From: Streptomyces fradiae ATCC 10745 = DSM 40063
Lineage (GTDB): Bacteria > Actinomycetota > Actinomycetes > Streptomycetales > Streptomycetaceae
Length of the DNA stretch: 64,000 nt
Assembly: GCF_008704425.1 (NCBI RefSeq)
Contig: NZ_CP023696.1
Span: 4,194,501-4,258,500 of the forward strand
Direction of reading: 5' to 3'
Part shown: piece by piece, positions 16,759 to 26,054 of the stretch
Layout of the letters: the number at the start of each line of letters is the position of its first letter
How positions within the stretch are numbered: the first letter of the stretch is position 1
The notes under the pieces: model-generated
What the model saw: the letters and a program-made list of their open reading frames with translations, nothing else
What the model was told of the DNA's origin: nothing
Databases searched by the model: none
Program-made: the position numbers and the translations under genes

Positions 16759-18390
16759 ATGAACACCACCCCCGAGAGCACCGCCTCCGAGAGCACCGCC
16801 CCCGAGAGCACCGTCCCCCGGCCGACGGCCGCCGAGCGGCCCGACCCGGGGCCCGCCACCTCCGGCACCCCCACCGAGTACGACTACGTCATCGTCGGCG
16901 GCGGCACCGCGGGCTCCGTCATCGCCCACCGCCTCACCGCCGACCCCTCCGTCACCGTCGCGGTGATCGAGGGCGGCCCGGACGACCGCGACCGGCCCGA
17001 CGTCCTCACGCTCCGCCGCTGGCTGGGGCTCCTCGGCGGCGACCTCGACTACGACTACCCCACCGTCGAGCAGCCGCGCGGCAACTCCCACATCCGCCAC
17101 AGCCGCGCCCGCGTGCTGGGCGGCTGCTCCTCCCACAACACGCTCATCTCGTTCAAGCCGCTCCCGTCCGACTGGGACGAGTGGTCCGAGGCGGGCGCCG
17201 AGGGCTGGCACGCCGCCGCCATGGACCCGTACTACGACCGGCTCCTCAACCACATCGTCCCCGTCGACGAGAAGGACCGGAACCCCATCGCCCGCGACTT
17301 CGTCGACTCCGCGCAGCGCGCGCTCGGCGTCCCGCGCGTCGAGGGCTTCAACCGCGAGCCGTTCCACGAGGGCGCCGGCTTCTTCGACCTCGCCTACCAC
17401 CCGGAGGACAACAAGCGGTCCTCCGCGTCCGTCGCCTACCTCCACCCCGTCATGGACGAGCGCACCAACCTCCGCATCCTGCTGGAGACCTGGGCGTACC
17501 GGCTGGAGCTGGACGGGACCCGCGCGCGCGGTGTGCACGTCCGCGCGGCCGACGGCACCGAGACGCTGCTGACCGCCCGCCGCGAGGTGGTCCTGTGCGC
17601 CGGCGCCGTCGACACGCCCCGCCTGCTGATGCACTCCGGCATCGGCCCGAAGCGGGACCTGGAGGCGCTCGGCATCCCCGTCGTCCACGACCTGCCGGGC
17701 GTCGGCGAGAACCTGCTCGACCACCCCGAGTCCGTCATCGTCTGGGAGACCCACGGGCCCATCCCCGACAACTCCGCCATGGACAGCGACGCCGGGCTGT
17801 TCGTCCGCCGCGACCCCGCCGAGCCGGGCCCGGACCTGATGTTCCACTTCTACCAGATCCCCTTCACCGACAACCCCGAGCGCCTGGGCTACGAGAAGCC
17901 CGCGCACGGAGTGTCGATGACCCCGAACATCCCCAAGCCGCGCAGCCGCGGCCGCCTCTACCTGACCAGCGCCGACCCGGAGGTGAAGCCCGCGCTGGAC
18001 TTCCGGTACTTCACCGACGAGGACGACCACGACGCGCGCACCCTCGTGGACGGCATCCGCCTCGCCCGCGAGATCGCCCGCACCGAGCCGCTCGCCGGGT
18101 GGCTGAAGCGCGAGGTGTGCCCCGGCCCCGAGGTGACCGGCGACGAGGAGCTGAGCGAGTACGCCCGCAAGGCGGCCCACACCGTCTACCACCCGGCCGG
18201 GACGTGCAGGATGGGCGCGCCCGACGACGAACTGGCCGTCGTGGACCCGAGCCTGCGGGTGCGCGGGGTGGAGGGGCTGCGCGTCGCCGACGCGTCGGTG
18301 TTCCCGACCATGACGGCGGTCAACCCGATGGTGGCGGTGCTCATGGTCGGGGAGAAGGCCGCCGAGCTGCTGGGCGGTGACGCCCGATGA
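16759..18390 (+). CDS. betA: GMC oxidoreductase, probable choline dehydrogenase
   Basis: FAD-dependent oxidation of choline to betaine aldehyde is the likely reaction. The 543-residue protein has a disordered ~40-residue N-terminus (repeated ESTAPEST), the FAD motif YDYVIVGGGTAGSVIAHRLT (about 40-59), GMC signature 1 SRARVLGGCSSHNTLISFKP, signature 2 CAGAVDTPRLLMHSGIGP, and the C-terminal active site YHPAGTCRMG followed by MTAVNPMVAVLMVGEKAA. The catalytic His and Asn positions are present. Start at ATG 16759. The last four bases overlap the ATPase gene (ATGA). Choice of choline over other alcohols rests on the operon. Confidence 0.85.
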   Translation: MNTTPESTASESTAPESTVPRPTAAERPDPGPATSGTPTEYDYVIVGGGTAGSVIAHRLTADPSVTVAVIEGGPDDRDRPDVLTLRRWLGLLGGDLDYDYPTVEQPRGNSHIRHSRARVLGGCSSHNTLISFKPLPSDWDEWSEAGAEGWHAAAMDPYYDRLLNHIVPVDEKDRNPIARDFVDSAQRALGVPRVEGFNREPFHEGAGFFDLAYHPEDNKRSSASVAYLHPVMDERTNLRILLETWAYRLELDGTRARGVHVRAADGTETLLTARREVVLCAGAVDTPRLLMHSGIGPKRDLEALGIPVVHDLPGVGENLLDHPESVIVWETHGPIPDNSAMDSDAGLFVRRDPAEPGPDLMFHFYQIPFTDNPERLGYEKPAHGVSMTPNIPKPRSRGRLYLTSADPEVKPALDFRYFTDEDDHDARTLVDGIRLAREIARTEPLAGWLKREVCPGPEVTGDEELSEYARKAAHTVYHPAGTCRMGAPDDELAVVDPSLRVRGVEGLRVADASVFPTMTAVNPMVAVLMVGEKAAELLGGDAR

Positions 18391-19520
18391 GCGCCCACGC
18401 CTCCGCGGCCCCCGCCTCCCGTAGCGCCTTCGCCTCCCGTACCGCCCCCGCCGACCCGTCCGCCGGTCCCGGCACGCCGGTCTTCGCGGTCCGCGACCTG
18501 TGGAAGGTGTTCGGCCCCAAGGCCGAGCGCGTCCCCGGCGACGCGGCCCTCGCCGACCTGCCCCCGGCCGAGCTGCGGGCGCGCACCGGCTGCACCGCCG
18601 CCGTCCGGGGGGTCTCCTTCGACGTCCACAAGGGCGAGTCCTTCGTCGTCATGGGCCTGTCCGGCTCCGGCAAGTCGACCCTCGTGCGCTGCCTGACCCG
18701 GCTGATCGAACCGACCTCCGGCACCCTGGAGATCGACGGCGACGACGTGCTCGCCATGGACCGCGCCCGGCTGCGCGAACTGCGCCGCCGCCGCGCCGCC
18801 ATGGTCTTCCAGCACTTCGGCCTGCTCCCGCACCGCTCCGTCCTCGACAACGTCGCCTACGGCCTGGAGATCCAGGGTGTGGGCCGGGCGGAGCGGCGCG
18901 AGCGCGCCGCCGGGTTCGTCGCCAAGGTGGGCCTCGCCGGGCTGGAGCACCGCAGGCCCGGCCAGCTCTCCGGCGGGCAGCAGCAGCGCGTCGGCCTCGC
19001 CCGCGCCCTGGCCGTCGACCCGGAGGTGCTGCTCTTCGACGAGCCGTTCAGCGCCCTCGACCCGCTGATCCGCCGCGACATGCAGGAGGAGGTCGTACGG
19101 CTGCACCGCGAGGAGGGCCGCACGATGGTCTTCATCACCCACGACCTCGGCGAGGCGCTGCGCGTCGGCGACCGGATCGCCCTCATGCGCGACGGCCGCG
19201 TCGTCCAGCTCGGCACGCCCGAGGAGATCGTCGGCGCGCCCGCCGACGACTACGTGCGCGACTTCGTCCGGGACGTGCCGCGCGAGCAGGTCGTGACCGT
19301 CCGCACCGCGATGCGCCCGGTCACCGCCGACGACGCCGCGCACGGCCCGGCGGTGCCGCCCGGTGCGACCGTCGCCGAGGCGATCACGGCCGCCGCGCAC
19401 GGCGGCGGCGCCCCGGTGCGCGTCGTCCAGGACGGCCGCTGCCTGGGCGTGGTGGACCCGCAGACCCTCCTGGGGGTCGTCGCGGGGGTCGCGGCTCCCG
19501 GCGGGAGGGCGGCCGCATGA
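18387..19520 (+). CDS. glycine betaine ABC transporter, ATP-binding subunit
   Basis: A 377-residue OpuAA/ProV-type ATPase. Walker A is GLSGSGKSTL (about 91-100), the Q-loop region MVFQHFGLLPHRSVLDNVAYGL, the signature LSGGQQQRVGLARAL, and Walker B LLFDEPFSALDP with ITHDLGEAL as the H-loop. About 70 residues after DDYVRDFVRDVPREQV form a reduced CBS-like end (PPGATVAEAITAAA... VRVVQDGRCLGVVDPQTLLG), shorter than the two full CBS domains of OpuAA that sense ionic strength. It overlaps betA by four bases and the permease gene by four. Confidence 0.9.
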   Translation: MSAHASAAPASRSAFASRTAPADPSAGPGTPVFAVRDLWKVFGPKAERVPGDAALADLPPAELRARTGCTAAVRGVSFDVHKGESFVVMGLSGSGKSTLVRCLTRLIEPTSGTLEIDGDDVLAMDRARLRELRRRRAAMVFQHFGLLPHRSVLDNVAYGLEIQGVGRAERRERAAGFVAKVGLAGLEHRRPGQLSGGQQQRVGLARALAVDPEVLLFDEPFSALDPLIRRDMQEEVVRLHREEGRTMVFITHDLGEALRVGDRIALMRDGRVVQLGTPEEIVGAPADDYVRDFVRDVPREQVVTVRTAMRPVTADDAAHGPAVPPGATVAEAITAAAHGGGAPVRVVQDGRCLGVVDPQTLLGVVAGVAAPGGRAAA

Positions 19521-21862
19521 GTTCCACCACCGCCCCGAAACAGGGACCGGGCGGCAGGCGCCCCGCGCGGCACGCCGACCCGGACCGCACCGGCCGCCCC
19601 GCACCCGCCGACCGCACCGCGACCGGCGCCCCGGAGGCGGGCGCGCACGACGGGCCCCCCACGACCGTCGTCCGCGCCCGCGCGGCGGACCGCCCGGAGA
19701 CCGCGACCGAGGCCGGTACCGCGACCGAGGCCGGTACCGCGACCGAGGCCGGTACCGCGACCGGCGCCAGGACCGGGCCCGGTACCGGCGCCGAGCCCGC
19801 CCACGTCCCCGCCCCCGCCCCCGCGTCCGGCACCGGCTCCGGCACCCGGGTCGCGACCGGCGACGCGGGTGCCGGCACCGCTGCCGCGCCCCGCGACGCG
19901 ACCGGAACGGCCGGGAGCCGGGCTCCGGGCCACCGCCCCGGCCGGTGGCGGCGGTTCGCCGCGGCCGGGCTGCCGCTCGTCGCCGTCGTCGTCGCCGGCG
20001 CCCTCCTCCTCGGGGGCGGCGGCTGGCCCGCCGGGCTGACCGTGGACATCTCCGGGCCGCTCGACGGCGCCAACCGGTGGGTCCTCGACCACCGCGACAC
20101 CCACCCCCTCTTCCTGTACTTCCTGCTCCACCTCTCCAACACGGCCACCGACGCCGTGGACGTCGTCTACGAGGCGCTGGCCGCCATGGGCTGGCCGGGC
20201 GTGCTGACCGCCGGGGTGCTGCTGGCCTGGCGCGCCGCGGGCTTCGGCCGGCGCGGCGCGCGGGTCGCGGCGGTGGCGCTCGTGGCGCTCGCCGCGTGCG
20301 GGCTGCTCGGCATGTGGGACGCCACGCTGCTCACCCTCGCCCTGATGGTGGTCGCCGTGGCCGTGGCCGCGCTGCTCGGCGTGCTCATCGGCCTGGCCGC
20401 CGGTCTCTCGGACCGCGTGGACCGCCTGATGCGCCCGGTGCTCGACACCATGCAGGTGCTGCCCGCCTTCGCGTACCTGCTGCCGTTCGTGCTGGTCTTC
20501 GGCACCGGCACGCCCGCCGCGCTGTTCTGCACGGTCATCTACGCGGCGCCGCCCATGGCGCGGCTCACCGCGCTCGGCCTGCGCTCCGCCGACCCCGGTG
20601 TCCTGGAGGCCGCCGCGTCGCTCGGCGCGAGCCGCCGCCAGCGGCTGTGGACCGCCCGGCTCCCGCTGGCCCGCCGCCAGATGCTGCTCGGCCTCAACCA
20701 GACGATCATGATGGCGCTCTCCATGGTGGTCATCGCCGCTCTCGTCGGCGCGGGCGGCCTGGGCGAGGAGGTCTACTCGGCGCTCTCCACCGTCGACGTG
20801 GGCAGGGCCCTCGCCGCGGGCATCCCGATCGTGCTGATCGCCGTCTGGCTGGACCGCACCACCGCCGCCGCGGGCGACCGGCTCGGCGAGGGCGAGGGCG
20901 CCTCCGGCCGCCGGGGCACGCCGCGCGGCGGAGCCGCCTGGGCGCTCGCCGCCGCGGGCACCCTCGCGGCCGTGCTCGCGGGCCGGGCGCTCGGCACGCG
21001 CTGGCCGCGCGACTGGACGTACGACATCTCCACCCCCGTCAACCAGGCGCAGGACTGGGTGGTCGGCCACCTGTCCACGGGCGTGCCGCTCGTCGGCGGC
21101 ACCCAGGTCTGGTCGGACGCCTTCACCCTGGGGCTGCTCAACCCGCTGCGGGACGGCCTGCAGGGGATGCCCTGGTGGGCCCTGCTGCTCGTGGTCGCCG
21201 TGCTGGCCCGGCTGGTCGGCACCTGGGCGAGCGCACTGACCGCGACCGCCGCGCTCGCCGCGACCGGGGTGCTCGGCGTGTGGACGAAGTCCCTCGACAC
21301 CCTGTCGCAGGTCGTCGCCGCCCTGGTGGTCACCCTCGCCGTCGGCGTGCTCACCGGTGTGGTGTGCGCCCGTGTGCGGGCGGTCGAACGCTGGCTGCGG
21401 CCCGTGCTGGACACGCTCCAGACGATGCCGCAGTTCGTGTACCTGATCCCGGTCGTCGCGCTGTTCGGGGTCAGCCGCGCCGCGGCGATCATCGCGGCGG
21501 TCGTGTACGCGCTGCCCGCCGTCATCCGCATCACCACCCAGGGCGTGCGCGAGGTCGACCCGGCGGCGCTGGAGGCGGCCCGCTCCATGGGCGCCTCCGC
21601 CCGGCAGCAGCTCTTCCAGGTGCAGCTCCCGCTGGCCCGCCCGGCGCTGAAGCTGGCCGTCAACCAGGGCGTCGTGCTCGTCCTCGCCGTGGTCGTCGTC
21701 GGCGGCCTCGTCGGCGGCGGCGCGCTCGGCTACGACGTGGTGAAGGGTCTCTCGCGCGGCGAGATGGGGCTCGGCATGACCGCCGGACTGGCGATCGTCT
21801 GCCTCGGCCTGGTCCTCGACCGCCTCACGCAGCCCGCCGCGCGCGAGCGGCGCGGCAGCTGA
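19517..21862 (+). CDS. glycine betaine ABC transporter, fused double permease
   Basis: A 781-residue protein with two complete BPD-type permease domains in one chain. After ~140 disordered residues (four TEAGTA repeats) come spans, then domain 1 (AALLGVLIGLAAGLSDRVDR, RPVLDTMQVLPAFAYLLPFV, EAAASLGASRRQRLWTARLP) and, after a second periplasmic-type segment, domain 2 (VLTGVVCARVRAVERWLRPV, LDTLQTMPQFVYLIPVVALF, EAARSMGASARQQLFQVQLP). Both EAA loops are intact. Each half has a similar leader (DISGPLDGANRWVLDHRDTH and DISTPVNQAQDWVVGHLSTG), so it is a tandem duplication. This removes the need for a homodimer. Confidence 0.9.
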   Translation: MSSTTAPKQGPGGRRPARHADPDRTGRPAPADRTATGAPEAGAHDGPPTTVVRARAADRPETATEAGTATEAGTATEAGTATGARTGPGTGAEPAHVPAPAPASGTGSGTRVATGDAGAGTAAAPRDATGTAGSRAPGHRPGRWRRFAAAGLPLVAVVVAGALLLGGGGWPAGLTVDISGPLDGANRWVLDHRDTHPLFLYFLLHLSNTATDAVDVVYEALAAMGWPGVLTAGVLLAWRAAGFGRRGARVAAVALVALAACGLLGMWDATLLTLALMVVAVAVAALLGVLIGLAAGLSDRVDRLMRPVLDTMQVLPAFAYLLPFVLVFGTGTPAALFCTVIYAAPPMARLTALGLRSADPGVLEAAASLGASRRQRLWTARLPLARRQMLLGLNQTIMMALSMVVIAALVGAGGLGEEVYSALSTVDVGRALAAGIPIVLIAVWLDRTTAAAGDRLGEGEGASGRRGTPRGGAAWALAAAGTLAAVLAGRALGTRWPRDWTYDISTPVNQAQDWVVGHLSTGVPLVGGTQVWSDAFTLGLLNPLRDGLQGMPWWALLLVVAVLARLVGTWASALTATAALAATGVLGVWTKSLDTLSQVVAALVVTLAVGVLTGVVCARVRAVERWLRPVLDTLQTMPQFVYLIPVVALFGVSRAAAIIAAVVYALPAVIRITTQGVREVDPAALEAARSMGASARQQLFQVQLPLARPALKLAVNQGVVLVLAVVVVGGLVGGGALGYDVVKGLSRGEMGLGMTAGLAIVCLGLVLDRLTQPAARERRGS

Positions 21863-21976
21863 GCCTCCCGCGTCCGGCCCGCCGACCGGAAGCCTCCCGC
21901 GTCCGGCCGGCGGGCCACCGCCCGCCTCCCCCCTTCCCCCCTTCCCCTTCCGCCCCCGCCCCCGAGGAGCACCCCC

Positions 21977-22993
21977 ATGCCCAGAGCCGGCGCCCACCCC
22001 GCCCGCCCCGCCCGCCCCGCCCGTGCCCGTACGGGTGCCGGGCGCGCCGTCCGGGCCGCGACCGCCGTCGCCACCGCCCTCGGCGTGCTGGCCCTCGGCG
22101 GCTGCGGCGCCGCCGAGACCGGCAGGTCCCAGCAGGCCGGCAACGGCGGCAACACCGTCACCCTGACCGTCCCCTCCTGGGTCGGCGCCCAGGCGAACGC
22201 GGCCGTCGCCGCGTACCTCCTGGAGAACGAGCTCGACTACGAGGTCAGGACGAAGCAGCTCGGCGAGGTCCTGGCCTGGGACGCCCTGTCCAAGGGCGAC
22301 GTCGACGCGATCCTGGAGGACTGGGGCCACCCCAAGGAGGAGAAGCGGTACGTCGAGGAGAAGAAGACCGTCGTCAGCGGCGGCGACCTCGGCGTGACCG
22401 GCCACATCGGCTGGTACGTCCCGAAGTACTTCGCCGACGCCCACCCGGACGTGACGGACTGGAAGAACCTCGACAGGTACGCGAAGGACTTCGCGACCGC
22501 CGAGAGCGGCGGCAAGGGCCAGATCCTGGAGGGCTCGCCCGACTACGTCACCCACGACGACGCGATCATCAAGAACCTCGGGCTCGACCTGAAGACCACG
22601 TACGCGGGCTCCGAGGCGGCGCAGATCACCGCGATCAGGAAGTACGCCGAGGAGAAAAAGCCGTTCCTCACCTACTGGTGGACCCCGCAGTGGCTGAACG
22701 CCCAGGTCGACCTGGTGGAGGTGAAGCTGCCCGCGTACGAGGAGGGCTGCGACGCCGTCCCGGAGAAGGTCGCCTGCGGCTACCCGGAGACACCGCTGCG
22801 GAAGTACCTGAACGCGGACTTCGCGAAGAACGGCGGTGAGGCCGCCGAGTTCCTGAAGAACTTCACGTGGACCACCGAGCAGCAGAACGAGGTCGCGCTG
22901 ATGATCGCCGACCGGAAGCTCTCGCCGGAGGCGGCGGCGGAGAAGTGGGTCAAGGACAACGAGGCCACCTGGAAGGCGTGGCTCCCCAGGTGA
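21977..22993 (+). CDS. glycine betaine/choline-binding lipoprotein
   Basis: A 338-residue substrate-binding lipoprotein of the OpuAC/ProX type. The signal peptide ends in the lipobox LALGGC (Cys43). The mature part has VTLTVPSWVGAQANAAVAAY, LAWDALSKGDVDAILEDWGH, GHIGWYVPKYFADAHPDVTD, ILEGSPDYVTHDDAIIKNLG and PFLTYWWTPQWLNAQVDLVE; the tryptophans in these blocks fit an aromatic cage for a quaternary amine. It follows the permease by 114 bases, which include a repeated cctcccgcgtccggcc element. ATG at 21977 with GAGGAG upstream. Last gene of the betaine operon. Confidence 0.92.
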   Translation: MPRAGAHPARPARPARARTGAGRAVRAATAVATALGVLALGGCGAAETGRSQQAGNGGNTVTLTVPSWVGAQANAAVAAYLLENELDYEVRTKQLGEVLAWDALSKGDVDAILEDWGHPKEEKRYVEEKKTVVSGGDLGVTGHIGWYVPKYFADAHPDVTDWKNLDRYAKDFATAESGGKGQILEGSPDYVTHDDAIIKNLGLDLKTTYAGSEAAQITAIRKYAEEKKPFLTYWWTPQWLNAQVDLVEVKLPAYEEGCDAVPEKVACGYPETPLRKYLNADFAKNGGEAAEFLKNFTWTTEQQNEVALMIADRKLSPEAAAEKWVKDNEATWKAWLPR

Positions 22994-23035
22994 CCCCGTG
23001 ACGGCCCCCGCCCGGCGCCGCCCGGCCCGGCCGTT

Positions 23036-23818
23036 TCAGCCGGTGACGGTCCCGTCCTCCCGCAGCGCGGCCGCGATGTCCCGCAGGGCGCGCGTCGCCC
23101 GGCGGTGCAGGTGCGGTCCGTACGTGACCCGGGAGGCGCCCAGCCGCCCCAGCTCGGCCGGCGCCGGGCCGCCTGGCGCGGCGAGGGCGTTGAGCGGCAC
23201 GTCCACCTCCGCGCGCAGCACCGGCAGTACCTCCGGCGGCGCCTTCAGCGGGTACACGCCGTCCGCGCCCGCCGCCGCGTACAGGCGGGCGCGGCGCACC
23301 GTCTCCGCCACGTCCCCCGCGCCCCGCACGTACGTGTCCACGCGGGCGTTGAGGAAGACCTCCCCGCCGACGGCGGCGCGGAACTCCGCCAGCCACCGCG
23401 CGTGCGCCCCGGCGTCCCGCAGCCCGTCCGCGTCGCCGTCCTCCAGGTTCACCCCGGCGACCCCGATGTCGAGGACGCGGGCCGCCAGCTCCCTCGCAGG
23501 CAGCCCGTAGCCGCCCTCCAGATCGGCCGAGACGGGCACGTCCACGGCGCGGACGATCCGGGCCACCGCGGCGAACATCTCGCCGGCGGGCGTGCGCCCG
23601 TCCTCGTACCCCAGCGACGCCGCCACCCCCGCGGACGGCGTCGCCAGCGCCGGGAACCCGGCCTCGGCGAGGACACGGGCGCTCGCCGCGTCCCACGGGC
23701 CGGGCAGGACCAGCGGGTCCCCGGGCGCCCGGCCGTGGTGCAGCGCCCGGAACACCCGGCCGGGCCCCGCACCGGCTCCGGCAGCGCCGGGCCCCGGCGC
23801 CGCGCCCGCCCGGGTCAC
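23036..23818 (-). CDS. isocitrate lyase / PEP mutase superfamily protein
   Basis: A 260-residue TIM-barrel protein: VLPGPWDAASARVLAEAGFP, TPSAGVAASLGYEDGRTP, VPVSADLEGGYGLPARELA with the metal-site Asp and Glu, and GVAGVNLEDGDADGLRDAG. It belongs to the 2-methylisocitrate-lyase-like branch; true PEP mutases have EDKxxxKxNS where this one has LEDGDADG. The exact reaction is unknown. I chose the GTG at 23818, which overlaps the stop of the upstream gene (GTGA), over a longer frame reaching back into that gene. Confidence 0.82.
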   Translation of the reverse strand: MTRAGAAPGPGAAGAGAGPGRVFRALHHGRAPGDPLVLPGPWDAASARVLAEAGFPALATPSAGVAASLGYEDGRTPAGEMFAAVARIVRAVDVPVSADLEGGYGLPARELAARVLDIGVAGVNLEDGDADGLRDAGAHARWLAEFRAAVGGEVFLNARVDTYVRGAGDVAETVRRARLYAAAGADGVYPLKAPPEVLPVLRAEVDVPLNALAAPGGPAPAELGRLGASRVTYGPHLHRRATRALRDIAAALREDGTVTG

Positions 23819-24384
23819 GCGTTGTGGCCCTTGAACTGGCCCGGTGTGTAGTGGCCGGGGACCGAGCGGCACGTCACGGCGATCCGGTTCCACGAGTTGA
23901 TCACGATGATCGCGGAGATCAGGTGGGCCAGCTCGGCCGGGTCGAAGTGGGCCGCCGCCCGCTCGAAGACCTCGTCCGGGACGAAGCCCTCCGTCAGGAG
24001 CGTGACCGACTCGGCCAGTTCGAGGGCGGCCAGCTCCTTCTCGGTGTAGAAGTGCCGCGACTCCCGCCAGGCGCTGAGCTGCACGATCCGCGCCACGTCC
24101 TCACCGGCGGCCAGCGCGTCCCTGGTGTGCATGTCCAGGCAGAAGGCGCAGTTGTTGATCTGCGAGCTGCGGATCTTGACCAGCTCGACCAGCACCGGGT
24201 CGAGGCCCTGGTGGGCGGCGGCGTCCAGCCGGACCATCGCCCGGTACACCTCGGGGGCCAGCTCCGCCAGATTGAGCCGGGCCGGGTGCTCGGGGGCGTA
24301 GCCGCCGGTCGCGGGGGCGGCGCCCGCGTGGCTGTCCTCGGGGGTGGCGTCCCGCTGGTCCTGCTGCGTGTTCGTCGTCGTCAT
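23815..24384 (-). CDS. carboxymuconolactone decarboxylase-family (AhpD-like) protein
   Basis: A 189-residue protein. The central AhpD-like fold carries LVELVKIRSSQINNCAFCLD followed by MHTRDALAAGE, the CxxC...H peroxidase-type active site; ESRHFYTEKELAALELAESV and LISAIIVINSWNRIAV are the other family blocks. Likely a thiol-dependent peroxidase or related enzyme. The ~35-residue hydrophilic N-terminus is extra. Coupled by a four-base overlap to the ICL/PEPM-like gene; divergent from the MocR regulator 47 bases away, which probably controls it. Confidence 0.87.
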   Translation of the reverse strand: MTTTNTQQDQRDATPEDSHAGAAPATGGYAPEHPARLNLAELAPEVYRAMVRLDAAAHQGLDPVLVELVKIRSSQINNCAFCLDMHTRDALAAGEDVARIVQLSAWRESRHFYTEKELAALELAESVTLLTEGFVPDEVFERAAAHFDPAELAHLISAIIVINSWNRIAVTCRSVPGHYTPGQFKGHNA

Positions 24385-24431
24385 GTCCTCGACGCTACGC
24401 CGGTGTTGGCGCCCCGGTATGGTCCACTTCC

Positions 24432-25871
24432 ATGACGGAATCGCGGGCCATTTCCGCTGCGTTCGGCGGCGTCGACCTCCATCTGGACATCCGGGGCTCC
24501 GGGGTGCGCGCCGGGCTGATGGGCGCCCTGCGCGACGCCGTGCGGACCGGGCGCCTCGCCCCCGGCACCCGGCTGCCGTCCTCCCGTACGCTCGCCGCCG
24601 ACCTGGGCGTCGCCCGCAACACCGTCGCCGACGCCTACGCCGAACTGGTCGCCGAGGGGTGGCTCACCGCCCGCCAGGGTTCCGGGACCCGTGTGGCGCC
24701 CCGCGCCGCCGCCGCGCCCGCCCGGCGCCCCGCGTCCGCCGCCGCCCTGCCGTGGCAGCGCGCCCGCCCCCGCCCCGGCCGGCCCCTGCACACCCTCCAC
24801 CCCGGCACGCCCGACCTCGCCTCCTTCCCCCGCTCCGACTGGCTCAAGGCCGCCCGCCGCGCCCTGCTGAACGCCCCGCACGAGGCGTTCGGCTACGGCG
24901 ACCCGCGCGGCCGGCCCGAGCTGCGCGCCGCCCTCGCCGAGTACCTGGCCCGCTCGCGCGGCGTGCACGCCGAACCTGACCGGATCGTGGTCTGCTCCGG
25001 CTTCGCCCAGGCGCTCATGCTGCTCGCCACCGTCCTGCGGGGCCGCCGCGTCCGGGAGGTCGCGGTCGAGTCGTACGGGCTCGACGTGCACTGGGGCGCC
25101 CTCACCGCCGCCGGGCTGCGCACCCCGGCGCTGCCGCTCGACGGGGACGGCACCCGCGTCGAGGCGCTCACCGCCGGGGGCGGGCCCCGCCCCGGCGCGG
25201 TACTGATCACGCCCGCCCACCAGTTCCCGCTGGGCGGCGCCCTCGCGCCGGAGCGGCGCAGCGCGCTGGTCGACTGGGCCCGCACGTCCGGCGGGCTGGT
25301 GCTGGAGGACGACTACGACGGCGAGTTCCGGTACGACCGGCAGCCCGTCGGCGCCCTCCAGAGCCTCGACCCCGAGCGGGTCGCGTACCTGGGCACCGCC
25401 AGCAAGTCCCTCGCGCCCGGCCTGCGGCTCGGCTGGATGGTCCCGCCCCGGCACCTGCTGGAGGAGGTGCTGGCGGCGAAGGGCGACATCGAGTGGGCGA
25501 CGAGCGCGCTGGACCAGCTGACCCTGGCCGAGTTCCTGTCCTCCGGCGCGTACGACCGGCATGTGCGCGGCACGCGGCTGCGGTACCGGCGCCGCCGCGA
25601 CCAGCTCGTGGCGGCGCTCGCCGAACGGGCGCCCGGCGTGCGGGTCACCGGCATCGCCGCCGGGCTGCACGCCGTGCTCACCCTCCCGCCCGGCACCGAG
25701 CGCGCCGTCCTGCGCGCCGCCGCGCTCCAGGGCCTCGCCCTCCAGGGCCTGGACGCCTTCCGCCACCCCGACACCCCGCCCGGCCGCGACGCCCTCGTGG
25801 TCGGCTACGCCACCCCCACCGACAGCGCCTGGCCCGGCGCCCTGGACGCCCTGTGCAGGGTCCTGCCCTGA
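24432..25871 (+). CDS. MocR/PdxR-type regulator (GntR HTH - aminotransferase fusion)
   Basis: A 479-residue PLP-dependent transcription regulator. Residues about 20-85 are a GntR winged helix (LMGALRDAVRTGRLAPGTRL, PSSRTLAADLGVARNTVADA, YAELVAEGWLTARQGSGTRV). Residues about 115-479 are a fold-type I aminotransferase domain: FGYGDPRGRPELRAALAEYL, LITPAHQFPLGGAL, LVLEDDYDGEFRYDR, and GTASKSLAPGLRLGWMV with the PLP lysine. Such proteins use PLP as an effector and usually regulate the divergent gene. The 47-base gap to the AhpD-like gene must hold the shared operator. Confidence 0.92.
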   Translation: MTESRAISAAFGGVDLHLDIRGSGVRAGLMGALRDAVRTGRLAPGTRLPSSRTLAADLGVARNTVADAYAELVAEGWLTARQGSGTRVAPRAAAAPARRPASAAALPWQRARPRPGRPLHTLHPGTPDLASFPRSDWLKAARRALLNAPHEAFGYGDPRGRPELRAALAEYLARSRGVHAEPDRIVVCSGFAQALMLLATVLRGRRVREVAVESYGLDVHWGALTAAGLRTPALPLDGDGTRVEALTAGGGPRPGAVLITPAHQFPLGGALAPERRSALVDWARTSGGLVLEDDYDGEFRYDRQPVGALQSLDPERVAYLGTASKSLAPGLRLGWMVPPRHLLEEVLAAKGDIEWATSALDQLTLAEFLSSGAYDRHVRGTRLRYRRRRDQLVAALAERAPGVRVTGIAAGLHAVLTLPPGTERAVLRAAALQGLALQGLDAFRHPDTPPGRDALVVGYATPTDSAWPGALDALCRVLP

Positions 25872-26054
25872 GCGCGGGGCCCACCGGCCCGCCTCCGGCG
25901 GCGCGGCCGCGGCCTCCGGGTCCGTCCGCCGTCGCGCCGCCACCCCGGAACGCCGCCCTCCGCGCCCGCCCCTCCCTTCGGCCGGCCGGAAGGGCACGGC
26001 TAAGGTGTCCGGCGTTCGACGCGTTCGCTTGACAGGAACACGGGGGAGAGAGAA

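Noticed and set aside
19250..22555. A 1101-residue minus-strand frame opposite the betaine transporter genes
   Set aside because: Antisense composition artefact; the plus strand has complete ABC transporter motifs.
23036..23818. PEP mutase-like gene as a sign of phosphonate biosynthesis
   Set aside because: The diagnostic EDKxxxKxNS motif is replaced by LEDGDADG, and no phosphonopyruvate decarboxylase gene is near; it belongs to the methylisocitrate-lyase-like branch.
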